From the NCBI GenBank assembly GCA_025963465.1, contig JAOQAP010000026.1, positions 1-38,489 on the forward strand: a stretch of 38,489 nucleotides of DNA, in the 5' to 3' direction. Shown here one piece after another: positions 1 through 6,909 of the stretch. This DNA comes from Flavipsychrobacter sp. GTDB taxonomy: Bacteria > Bacteroidota > Bacteroidia > Chitinophagales > Chitinophagaceae. A program made the position numbers and the translations under genes. Within the stretch, counting starts at the first letter, position 1; each line of letters begins with the position of its first letter. The notes under the pieces are model-generated. The model searched no databases, was not told the DNA's origin, and was given only the letters and a program-made list of their open reading frames with translations.

Positions 1-2334
1 AGTAAAGGCAGCAGTTCTAAAGACGGAAAAGACGCACCAACCATTATTGAAGATGAAAAGAAGTCGAAGCTTGCATTTTTAAAGCACAAATCAGTACATA
101 ATGAGGCTATACTGTGGCTGGCCCGCACCTATACGGAAGCACACCAGCCAGAGAATGCAGAAGCAGTATTATCACTACTTACGTCCGGTGTAAAAGTACC
201 GAAAGACCTTGTAGGAAGACTGGCCATAGAAAAAGCATTTGCTTACCTGATGGAGGATAACCTGCCTGCAGCATCTGAACAGCTAACCATAGCAGCGGAT
301 AATAGCAGCCTGCCAAACTGGTTAAGACTAAGAGCAGCTTTCCTGAACGGACAGATACAGCAAAACCTGGGCAACTATACAGATGCCGCTGAGAATTTTG
401 AAAAGGTAGTAAGCTACTTCCCTAAAATAGAAATGGACTTCTATGCCCGTAAATACATAGCATTTAATAAACTAATGGCCGGCGGTGATGTTGCCGAAGC
501 CATGAAGCCTTTGAAGAACATACTGCATGACGCCAAATACGTCAGCTACTATGACCAGGTATATTTTGTACTGGGCCAACTGGCAGCCAAAGCAAACAAG
601 ACAGATGAAGCGATCACTTACTTCACCAAGAGTACAACGACACCAAAGGCAACTAAAAAGCAGAAAGCCCTTTCTTTTGTAGCGCTGGGCGATGTGTACT
701 ATGCATCATCTGACTATGCAAGTGCAAAGAGAGCATATGACAGCGCGGGCAAATATTCTTCGGCTGCATCAAAGGACAAAACTGTGCTTGCATCGAAAGA
801 AAGAAGCAGGGGCCTGGAAGAAATATCGGGCCCTGCAAGGGTGATCGATGAGCAGGACAGCCTGATGGCTCTTTCACTGCTCAGCAAAAAGGAGCAGCAG
901 GCTGCAGCACGGGAGTACCTGCGTTACCTGCAAAAGAAACTTGCTGATAGTATCAGCAATGCTGAAAATTCAAAAGGTGCCGCACCTCTGGTACCAGAGC
1001 CTGAAGAGGACAAAGCCGGATCTGATGGCGGTAACTGGTATTTTAGCAATGCGACCCTGATACAGGCAGGCAGTGATGAATTTAAACGCAAATGGGGTAA
1101 CCGCAAGCTTACCGACAACTGGCGCAGGGCAGCAGCTGTGAGCATGTTTGGCAATAATACAGGCAACGGCAATGATAATGATGCAGACTCAGCAGACACC
1201 GATGCTGCTCAGGACAACGGGCTACCTTCCGAAGCACTGTTGCTGGCAAGGATACCTAATACACAGCAGCAAAAAGAGCTTTCTGTGAAGCTGGAAACAA
1301 GAGCTTATATACTACTGGCAAAAGGATATTTCCGCCAGTTGCAGGACTACCGTATGGCCATTAATACGTTGGATACACTGAATATCCGATTCCCGAACCA
1401 TAACCAGAAAGAAGAAGAACTATACCTGCGGTACCAGATAGCCATAAAACAAAACAAACTGGACAAAGCACAGGCCTACGCACAGGAGTTACTGGAGAAA
1501 TTCCCTAATTCGCAATATGCAAATGAGCTGAAACCAAAAACAAGTGAAAGCAACAGCAGTAACTCTAACCAGCTGGCAGGGCCATACTTTGATGAGACCT
1601 ACAACCTGATCATGCAGCACCAGTACACTGAAGCCCTCATGCATGTGGACATTGGCAAAAAACAATATGATGGCAACCCATTGTACAAAAAGCGTTTCCA
1701 GGTAGCAGAGGCTATGGCATATGCAGGTGCGGGTGATTTTGATAAGGCAGATACGGTCATTACCCGTTTCATTTCAGCTAACCCAACGGACACATTGACA
1801 CCGTGGGCTACAACTGTAAAACAATATATTAAACAGGTGCGCAACGGAGGTAAACCATCATGGTATTACGATACTATACCGGCTGTGCGCAAAGTAGGCA
1901 CCAAAGAAGCGGCACAGGAAGGACCAAAAGTTCCGCCCCCTCCACCGCCACCGGTTGTTGACATTCCATCTATGTATACTTATCACCCGGATAGTGAACA
2001 GTATTGCATTGTTATAACACCAGGTGTAGACTCGAGAACAGCAGCATTAAAGGCAGGCATTAAAAAATTCAATTCAAAAAATGATACTACCGCGAACCTG
2101 AACATGCTCTTTGACCTGTATAACATAGACCTGGGTGTATTTGTCATAAAGAAATTCCCTAATGCTGCGCAGGCTAAAATATACATGACGGGGCTGCTGG
2201 CTTCGCCTGCACTGCAGGACTTTAAACCCGGCGAGATACAGGTTTACTTAATAACTGCACCTGACTACAGGAAAATGTTCAATGACAAGAACGTTTCGCC
2301 TTATACCGGCTTTTATAATGCCAATTATAAATAG
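1..2334 (+). CDS. SprE/PorW-like TPR protein (5' partial)
   Basis: The reading frame is open from the first base, so the true start lies upstream of the window; 777 residues are visible. Tetratricopeptide-type helical pairs occupy the N-terminal part (for example around nt 310-420, 540-640 and 670-760). An Asn/Asp-rich low-complexity stretch lies near nt 1150-1220, more TPR-like helices follow at nt 1290-1530, and a proline run (nt 1927-1956) leads to a compact C-terminal domain (nt 1980-2331). That last domain, ending in a Tyr-rich tail after a DYRKMF-type motif, is the pattern I associate with SprE/PorW. This is a periplasmic lipoprotein that links the type IX secretion motor to its outer-membrane parts and is needed for gliding in some Bacteroidota. 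The lipobox would be in the missing 5' part. A generic TPR protein remains the alternative. Confidence 0.7.
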   Translation, partial: SKGSSSKDGKDAPTIIEDEKKSKLAFLKHKSVHNEAILWLARTYTEAHQPENAEAVLSLLTSGVKVPKDLVGRLAIEKAFAYLMEDNLPAASEQLTIAADNSSLPNWLRLRAAFLNGQIQQNLGNYTDAAENFEKVVSYFPKIEMDFYARKYIAFNKLMAGGDVAEAMKPLKNILHDAKYVSYYDQVYFVLGQLAAKANKTDEAITYFTKSTTTPKATKKQKALSFVALGDVYYASSDYASAKRAYDSAGKYSSAASKDKTVLASKERSRGLEEISGPARVIDEQDSLMALSLLSKKEQQAAAREYLRYLQKKLADSISNAENSKGAAPLVPEPEEDKAGSDGGNWYFSNATLIQAGSDEFKRKWGNRKLTDNWRRAAAVSMFGNNTGNGNDNDADSADTDAAQDNGLPSEALLLARIPNTQQQKELSVKLETRAYILLAKGYFRQLQDYRMAINTLDTLNIRFPNHNQKEEELYLRYQIAIKQNKLDKAQAYAQELLEKFPNSQYANELKPKTSESNSSNSNQLAGPYFDETYNLIMQHQYTEALMHVDIGKKQYDGNPLYKKRFQVAEAMAYAGAGDFDKADTVITRFISANPTDTLTPWATTVKQYIKQVRNGGKPSWYYDTIPAVRKVGTKEAAQEGPKVPPPPPPPVVDIPSMYTYHPDSEQYCIVITPGVDSRTAALKAGIKKFNSKNDTTANLNMLFDLYNIDLGVFVIKKFPNAAQAKIYMTGLLASPALQDFKPGEIQVYLITAPDYRKMFNDKNVSPYTGFYNANYK

Positions 2335-2336
2335 AG

Positions 2337-2344
2337 TAGCTTTG
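2337..2344 (+). promoter_or_regulatory. Candidate -7 element of the glutathione peroxidase gene
   Basis: TAGCTTTG fits the Bacteroidota -7 consensus TAnnTTTG. It begins 2 bases after the SprE-like stop codon and about 20 bases before the next start. No clear -33 TTG is seen at good spacing. Transcription would start near 2350, with a short leader. Confidence 0.4.
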
Positions 2345-2363
2345 CTTTCTAATCAATGAGGGG

Positions 2364-2897
2364 ATGGGTTTAGGTATGTTATTATTTTTCAATTTTCTTT
2401 TCGCGCCACAGCTACCCGTACCTAAAAGCATCTATGATTTTAAGGTAACCGCGATAGACAAAAGCATTATAGACTTTTCTAACTTTAAAGGTAAGAAGAT
2501 ACTCATCGTTAATACAGCTTCTAAGTGTGGTTTTACATCGCAGTATAAAGAGCTTGCAACGCTATCTGTGAAATATAAGGACAAACTGGTGGTGGTTGGC
2601 TTTCCCGCAAATGATTTTATGTTCCAGGAGCCCGGTTCTAATGAAAAGATCGCAAAATTCTGCCAGAGCAATTATGCGGTCAGCTTTCCTATGGCTGAGA
2701 AAATATCTGTAAAGGGAAGACGAATGGCGCCCATATACCACTGGCTTACAGAGAAAAAGTACAATGGGTATGAGGACAATAAAGTAAGGTGGAACTTTCA
2801 AAAATACCTTATTGACGAGCAAGGCAAGCTTGTCGCAATATTTGACCCCAGGACCACACCTGACAGTCCGGAAGTGATAGCCGCAATAGAAAAGTAA
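2364..2897 (+). CDS. Glutathione peroxidase family protein (thiol peroxidase), probably exported
   Basis: This 177-residue Cys-type glutathione peroxidase should reduce hydroperoxides. The peroxidatic Cys is C55 in the NTASKCGFT motif. The rest of the active-site tetrad is Q88 (in FQEPG), W143 and N144 (WNFQKY). C100 sits where thioredoxin-dependent members carry the resolving Cys, so thioredoxin rather than glutathione is the likely reductant. The conserved GFPCNQF Cys is Ala here (A82). The first 16 residues are hydrophobic and resemble a signal peptide or membrane anchor; BtuE-type enzymes lack this. The start at 2364 is the first usable one, because an ATG at 2356 runs quickly into a stop. 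It lies 29 bases behind the TPR gene and has a possible promoter of its own. Confidence 0.9.
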   Translation: MGLGMLLFFNFLFAPQLPVPKSIYDFKVTAIDKSIIDFSNFKGKKILIVNTASKCGFTSQYKELATLSVKYKDKLVVVGFPANDFMFQEPGSNEKIAKFCQSNYAVSFPMAEKISVKGRRMAPIYHWLTEKKYNGYEDNKVRWNFQKYLIDEQGKLVAIFDPRTTPDSPEVIAAIEK

Positions 2898-2902
2898 CCT
2901 GC

Positions 2903-3343
2903 CTATTGTGCCGGAGTCAACAACGTTTTAAGGGCATCATTCATATTTATTATTTTTCGTGTTTTGTAATCGAAGCAAGCCATCCCAGTCTTTGCATGGG
3001 CAATATCAGTTTCCATACCATTTCTTACCACAGATATATGGTACAACAGGTCGAACGACTTAGGGGTAAGCTCATCCACATATATCTTTACGATAAGGCT
3101 ATCTCCATAAAATGCTTCTCCACGATAGGAGATCATTACATCGGCCATTATCAGTGCACAACCGGCTATATCCAGCTCATTATAACCATACCGATGCAGC
3201 ATTTGCACTCGTGACTCCTGTATTATAGACAGTATAGCATCATTGCCTACATGATTGCCGTAGTTGATGTCTCCAATACGCACAGAAATAGTGGTAGTGA
3301 AAACAGGATTATCGTCAGGAAATTTTAACTTTACACGACCCAT
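2903..3343 (-). CDS. Acyl-CoA thioesterase, 4HBT/hotdog fold
   Basis: This is a 146-residue single hotdog domain of the 4-hydroxybenzoyl-CoA thioesterase/YbgC type, expected to hydrolyse acyl-CoA thioesters in the cytoplasm. The signature is RIGDINYGNHVGND followed by QESR, which corresponds to the family pattern with a catalytic Asp before a conserved GH/NHV turn and a helix carrying Glu. The frame stays open to an ATG at 3406, but that start would overlap the divergent neighbour and add a non-family leader. I therefore chose the Met at 3343 (MGRVKLKF). It converges with the peroxidase gene at its 3' end with only 5 bases between stops, and it is divergent from the FAH gene with 24 bases between starts. 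The physiological substrate cannot be read from the sequence. Confidence 0.82.
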   Translation of the reverse strand: MGRVKLKFPDDNPVFTTTISVRIGDINYGNHVGNDAILSIIQESRVQMLHRYGYNELDIAGCALIMADVMISYRGEAFYGDSLIVKIYVDELTPKSFDLLYHISVVRNGMETDIAHAKTGMACFDYKTRKIINMNDALKTLLTPAQ

Positions 3344-3367
3344 TCCGGTTAAAATATTATAAGCTGT

Positions 3368-3979
3368 ATGAAAATAATTTGTGTAGGACGAAATTACGCA
3401 GATCACGCCAAAGAATTACAAAATGATGTGCCTACAGTGCCTGTCATATTCATGAAGCCTAAAACGGCGTTGCTGTTACCGGAAAAGCCACTGTACTATC
3501 CTGAATTTACAGACGATCTTCAATATGAATGCGAGGTGGTGGTGAAAATATGCAAGAACGGCAAGCATATACAAGAGAAATTTGCTCACAAATATTACGA
3601 CCAGGTATCTCTGGGTATCGACTTCACTGCACGCGATATGCAGCGCGACCAGCAGAAAAAAGGACTGCCATGGGAGATCGCCAAAGCCTTTGATGGTTCT
3701 GCGGCCATTGGTGATTTTGTACCGATCACTGTAGAAACACAGGTAAGCAATCTTGCATTCCAATTGAAACTGAACGGTGAAACAGTGCAGGACGGCCATA
3801 CCCGCCACATGATATTTTCAGTTGACCGTGTGATAGCTTATGTTTCTCAATTCTTTACGATGCACATAGGAGACCTGATATATACGGGCACGCCGGCCGG
3901 CGTAGGTAAGGTAAAACCCGAAGATAAACTGGAAGGCTACCTGCAGGGGAATAAGGTGCTTGACGTAATGATAAAGTAA
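3368..3979 (+). CDS. Fumarylacetoacetate hydrolase family protein (YcgM/FAHD1-like)
   Basis: This 203-residue single-domain FAH-fold enzyme is close in length to E. coli YcgM and to FAHD1. Metal-binding acidic residues are recognisable: E54 and E56 in YECEVVV, and D85 in GIDFTARD. They are followed by the GLPWEIAKAFDG segment and the C-terminal TGTPAGVG loop typical of the fold. Known relatives act as acylpyruvase, oxaloacetate decarboxylase or oxaloacetate tautomerase. The sequence alone does not choose between these, and it should not be called a tyrosine-catabolism fumarylacetoacetase because the N-terminal domain of that enzyme is absent. The gene is divergent from the thioesterase, and its promoter must lie inside or next to that gene. 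Confidence 0.85.
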   Translation: MKIICVGRNYADHAKELQNDVPTVPVIFMKPKTALLLPEKPLYYPEFTDDLQYECEVVVKICKNGKHIQEKFAHKYYDQVSLGIDFTARDMQRDQQKKGLPWEIAKAFDGSAAIGDFVPITVETQVSNLAFQLKLNGETVQDGHTRHMIFSVDRVIAYVSQFFTMHIGDLIYTGTPAGVGKVKPEDKLEGYLQGNKVLDVMIK

Positions 3980-4009
3980 AGCGAAAGATTCTATTAGTAT
4001 TGGCTTTTT

Positions 4010-4384
4010 TTAAAATTCACAATGATCTTTCAACCAATCAACAATATCTGAATACCTCTTTTCATTTTTAGACATTGCGATCATAAAGTCATACAGTTCA
4101 GTATCTTTGATTACAATTTCTATTTTATATTCTTTCAATAAGGCAAACATTGCCAACATTGCTGTTCGCTTATTTCCGTCTACAAAAGGATGATTAATAA
4201 TAATACTTTCACCTAACGCTGCTGCTTTTTCAAAAGGTGTAAGATAAAGTTCCTTTCCGTCAAATGTTTGAAAGGGTCGACCAACAGCAGAGAGTAAAAG
4301 ATTGGAATCACGTAAACCCTCAGAACCACCAAAGTCAATAATGGAGAATTCATGTAGTAATAGTATGTCTGCTTCTGATATCAT
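4010..4384 (-). CDS. doc: Doc-type (Fic fold) toxin of a type II toxin-antitoxin module
   Basis: This 124-residue Fic/Doc protein carries the signature HPFVDGNKRTA at residues 65-75 (H65, D69, N71, K72, R73). A Lys in place of the second Gly of the AMPylating Fic motif (HPFxxGNGR) is the hallmark of Doc. Doc kinases inactivate translation by phosphorylating EF-Tu. The upstream segment LRDSNLLLSAVGRPFQTF is also typical of death-on-curing proteins. Its start overlaps the stop of the upstream antitoxin by four bases (ATGA), implying translational coupling, and the antitoxin-first order is normal. All catalytic residues are present, so the toxin looks intact. The gene ends 30 bases from the convergent FAH gene. 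Confidence 0.92.
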   Translation of the reverse strand: MISEADILLLHEFSIIDFGGSEGLRDSNLLLSAVGRPFQTFDGKELYLTPFEKAAALGESIIINHPFVDGNKRTAMLAMFALLKEYKIEIVIKDTELYDFMIAMSKNEKRYSDIVDWLKDHCEF

Positions 4385-4584
4385 TTCGCCAGTTTTTCCA
4401 ATACTGAAGCATACTTTACTTTAATGCTTTCGTAATGGCTGGACAAATTCATACTATTTTCTTCCTTTTTCCCTATACCGTTTAAAAAATCCAGGACTAT
4501 CTTTAAAGACGCTTCATCGTCCATTGCTTCTACTTTCAAAGCGAATTGGCGTATAGCTTCTTCTTTTATTGCAGATACACTCAT
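4381..4584 (-). CDS. Small antitoxin partner of Doc
   Basis: This 67-residue, mainly helical, charged protein lies immediately upstream of the Doc toxin and overlaps it by 4 bases. The context makes it the antitoxin. It does not show the beta-rich N-terminal DNA-binding pattern of Phd, the usual Doc partner. Instead it has an N-terminal helix (AIKEEAIRQFALKVEAMDDE) and a region LKIVLDFLNG of the kind seen in short unnamed Bacteroidota antitoxins, then a linker and a C-terminal segment around HYESIKVKYASVLEKLAK. By analogy the C-terminal part would bind the toxin cleft. Function is inferred from gene order and size, not from a recognised domain. Confidence 0.75.
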   Translation of the reverse strand: MSVSAIKEEAIRQFALKVEAMDDEASLKIVLDFLNGIGKKEENSMNLSSHYESIKVKYASVLEKLAK

Positions 4585-4602
4585 CTTATCTTATTTACCA
4601 CA

Positions 4603-4618
4603 TAAAGTTACAACTTTA
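4603..4618 (-). promoter_or_regulatory. Palindromic operator and -7 element of the toxin-antitoxin operon
   Basis: TAAAGTT-AC-AACTTTA is a perfect 7-bp-arm palindrome 18 bases upstream of the antitoxin start. On the minus strand its promoter-proximal arm is TAACTTTA, one base off the -7 consensus TAnnTTTG. A TTG lies 18 bases further upstream at -33-like spacing. An operator over the promoter is what autoregulation by an antitoxin/toxin complex requires. Confidence 0.5.
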
Positions 4619-4699
4619 ATTAATAGGTCAATTCGCCCCGTTAAAAATTCCGACTGCATTAATTATTATCTTTAATTTGCAAATTCAATTCCAAATAAA

Positions 4700-5377
4700 A
4701 TGGAAGTAGCCATAGAAGACAGCTGGAAACAAGAACTTAAAGAAGAATTCAGCAAGCCTTATTTTGAACATATTGTTCATTTCCTGAAAGAAGAAAAGAA
4801 AGCAGGCAAAACAATATACCCGCCGGGCAAGGAGATATTTAATGCGTTTGAGTTTACCCCATTCAATAAGGTAAAAGTTGTGATACTCGGACAGGATCCA
4901 TACCATGGCCCGGGACAGGCACATGGCCTGTCTTTCTCTGTACCTGAAGGAGTAAAGCCCCCACCCTCTCTTGTGAATATTTTTAAAGAACTACAGGAAG
5001 ACCTGGAGATACCAATACCTAATACCGGCAACCTGGAAAAATGGGCGAAACAAGGAGTGCTGCTGCTCAATGCATCACTTACCGTAGAAGCCAATACCCC
5101 AAACTCACATAGCCAGGCAGGCTGGCATACCTTTACCGATGAGGTCATTAAGCACATATCTGCGAATACAGATCATACTGTATTCCTGCTTTGGGGCAAA
5201 TTTGCACAGAATAAAGAAGTACTTATAGATGCAACAAAGCATAAAATATTAAAGGCGCCACACCCATCACCGTTCTCTGTTCATACCGGGTTCTTCGGGT
5301 GCAGGCATTTTAGTAAAGCCAACGCATGGCTGCGGGAGCATGGCGAAAAACAAATAGACTGGGACCTGAACGCATGA
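4700..5377 (+). CDS. ung: Uracil-DNA glycosylase, family 1
   Basis: This 225-residue protein is of normal length for family 1 UNG and removes uracil from DNA to start base-excision repair. The catalytic water-activating loop GQDPYHGPGQAHG contains D66 and H69. The DNA-intercalation loop HPSPFSVHTGFFG, with the catalytic His, lies near residue 188. The LLWGKFAQ segment also matches. It is the first gene of a tightly coupled run: its stop overlaps the start of plsC (ATGA). Upstream there is a 12-bp palindrome AATTTGCAAATT at 4674-4685 and a near-consensus -7 element, TAATTTG at 4673-4679. Confidence 0.97.
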   Translation: MEVAIEDSWKQELKEEFSKPYFEHIVHFLKEEKKAGKTIYPPGKEIFNAFEFTPFNKVKVVILGQDPYHGPGQAHGLSFSVPEGVKPPPSLVNIFKELQEDLEIPIPNTGNLEKWAKQGVLLLNASLTVEANTPNSHSQAGWHTFTDEVIKHISANTDHTVFLLWGKFAQNKEVLIDATKHKILKAPHPSPFSVHTGFFGCRHFSKANAWLREHGEKQIDWDLNA

Positions 5378-6132
5378 CAATGATAAAAAACATATTAGGG
5401 CGGATATACCTTGTCTATCTATTGATCGTGTTCATGATCACTATGCTCATCGTATTTGTGCCTATATGGATCATATCTATGCTGCCTGAGCCAAAAAGGG
5501 CGCGCGCACTGCATTCTGTATTCAAAGTCTGGATGGGTGCATTCATGCCGCTAATATTCTGCCCGGTATCAAGAAAGGGTAAAGAGAAATTTAAGAAGGG
5601 ACAGCAGTACGTAGTGGTGATCAATCATAATTCGTTCATGGACATTCCTGTATCCTCTCCATGGATACCGGGGCCAAATAAGACACTGGCTAAAATAGAA
5701 ATATCGAAAGTGCCGATCTTTGGTATTATCTATAAATGCGGATCTATACTGGTGGACAGGAAAAGTGAAAGCAGCCGTAAGGAAAGCTTCACTCAAATGC
5801 GGCAAACATTAAGCATGGGTATACATCTATGCCTTTACCCGGAGGGCACACGTAATAAGTCAACAGAAGCCATGCAACCTTTCTTTGATGGCGCGTTTGT
5901 GACTGCCATCAGGAGCCAGGCGCCAATAATGCCCGGCGTAATATTTAACACAGGAAAGATACTGCCTCATGATAAAAAGCTATTTGCATGGCCAATGCCT
6001 GTACGCTTTCACTTCCTGGATCCCATACCTACAGCAGGGCTGTCAATGAAAGACCTGCCCGAGCTGAAGAACAAGGTCCATAAGGTCATGTCTGAATACT
6101 ATATAGCCAATCAAAACAATAAAAAAGCATGA
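5374..6132 (+). CDS. plsC: 1-acyl-sn-glycerol-3-phosphate acyltransferase
   Basis: This 252-residue PlsC-family acyltransferase makes phosphatidic acid from lysophosphatidic acid at the inner membrane. Motif I is NHNSFMD (H-x4-D) and the EGTR motif appears in YPEGTRNKS. The VPIFGIIYKCGSILVDR block corresponds to the motif between them. A hydrophobic segment near the N-terminus (YLVYLLIVFMITMLIVFVPI) would anchor it. The frame opens at 5326, but the start at 5374 overlaps the ung stop as ATGA and removes an implausible leader; 5380 is a further alternative. The 3' end overlaps the next gene by 4 bases. Acyl donor specificity cannot be read. Confidence 0.93.
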   Translation: MTMIKNILGRIYLVYLLIVFMITMLIVFVPIWIISMLPEPKRARALHSVFKVWMGAFMPLIFCPVSRKGKEKFKKGQQYVVVINHNSFMDIPVSSPWIPGPNKTLAKIEISKVPIFGIIYKCGSILVDRKSESSRKESFTQMRQTLSMGIHLCLYPEGTRNKSTEAMQPFFDGAFVTAIRSQAPIMPGVIFNTGKILPHDKKLFAWPMPVRFHFLDPIPTAGLSMKDLPELKNKVHKVMSEYYIANQNNKKA

Positions 6133-6902
6133 AATTCTCTATAATAGGAACAGGAAATATTGCTTCATTTATAGGCACAAGACTTGTTACTGCCCGTCAC
6201 AAATGTATGGGGGTTTACAGCCGGGATACTGAAAAGGCCGGGGCTTTTGCGGAAACGCTGCTATGCGATAAATATGGTGCTATAACGGAGGTAGAAGACG
6301 GATCTGCAGATGTTTGCTTCCTGGCAGTATCAGATGCTGCTATCAGCGAAGTGGCAGCACAGCTTTCTTTCAAGCAGACCATATTGGTACACACTGCCGG
6401 TGCGGTAACAATAGATACTATACAAAATGCTGCTGCTGACTGCGCCATACTATGGCCTGTGTACTCTATATTAAAGAACAGCCTGCCGGCCCACAGGAAT
6501 ATTCCCTGTGCGTGGGAAGCATCAACCGACAAGGCGAAAAGAGTAATACTCACACTGGCACATGCCATAACGGATGAGTTGTTTGAAGCCCGGTATGATC
6601 AGCGGAGATGGCTACACCTTACCGCTGTAATGAGCAATAATTTCATTACCCACCTGATGGCTATATGCGAGCAGGTGTGTGCAGACAACGACCTGCCTTT
6701 CTCTACGCTGCTACCTATAATAGAACAGACCTTTGACCGGATAAAAAATGGCTCGCCACACGCGCTACAGACCGGCCCGGCAGTGCGCAACGATACTACT
6801 ACCATACAATCCCAAATAGCACTGCTGGAGCAACACCCGGAATGGCAGAATATTTATAAAGCTATGACGAACTCAATTCAGAAAGATTACACCAAAGACT
6901 GA
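6129..6902 (+). CDS. Rossmann-fold/DUF2520 family oxidoreductase-like protein
   Basis: This 257-residue protein starts with a dinucleotide-binding Rossmann motif (GTGNIASFIG, residues 7-16). The architecture then resembles pyrroline-5-carboxylate reductase/3-hydroxyisobutyrate dehydrogenase relatives. A helical C-terminal domain of the DUF2520 type follows, including HLTAVMSNNFITHL and the tail GPAVRNDTTT. NAD(P)-dependent oxidoreductase activity is likely from the fold; the substrate is unknown. It overlaps plsC by 4 bases (ATGA), giving a three-gene coupled unit with ung. It converges on the FadL-like gene with a 7-base gap. Confidence 0.8.
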   Translation: MKFSIIGTGNIASFIGTRLVTARHKCMGVYSRDTEKAGAFAETLLCDKYGAITEVEDGSADVCFLAVSDAAISEVAAQLSFKQTILVHTAGAVTIDTIQNAAADCAILWPVYSILKNSLPAHRNIPCAWEASTDKAKRVILTLAHAITDELFEARYDQRRWLHLTAVMSNNFITHLMAICEQVCADNDLPFSTLLPIIEQTFDRIKNGSPHALQTGPAVRNDTTTIQSQIALLEQHPEWQNIYKAMTNSIQKDYTKD

Positions 6903-6909
6903 TCTGAAC

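Noticed and set aside
3343-3406. A longer N-terminus for the thioesterase starting at 3406.
   Set aside because: It would overlap the start of the divergent FAH gene and adds residues not typical of the family.
3368-3979. Naming the FAH-family gene as fumarylacetoacetase of tyrosine catabolism.
   Set aside because: It is too short and lacks the N-terminal domain; YcgM/FAHD1-like activities fit better.
3980-4009. A terminator after the FAH gene because of the T-run near 3999-4008.
   Set aside because: No convincing GC-rich stem precedes the T-run.
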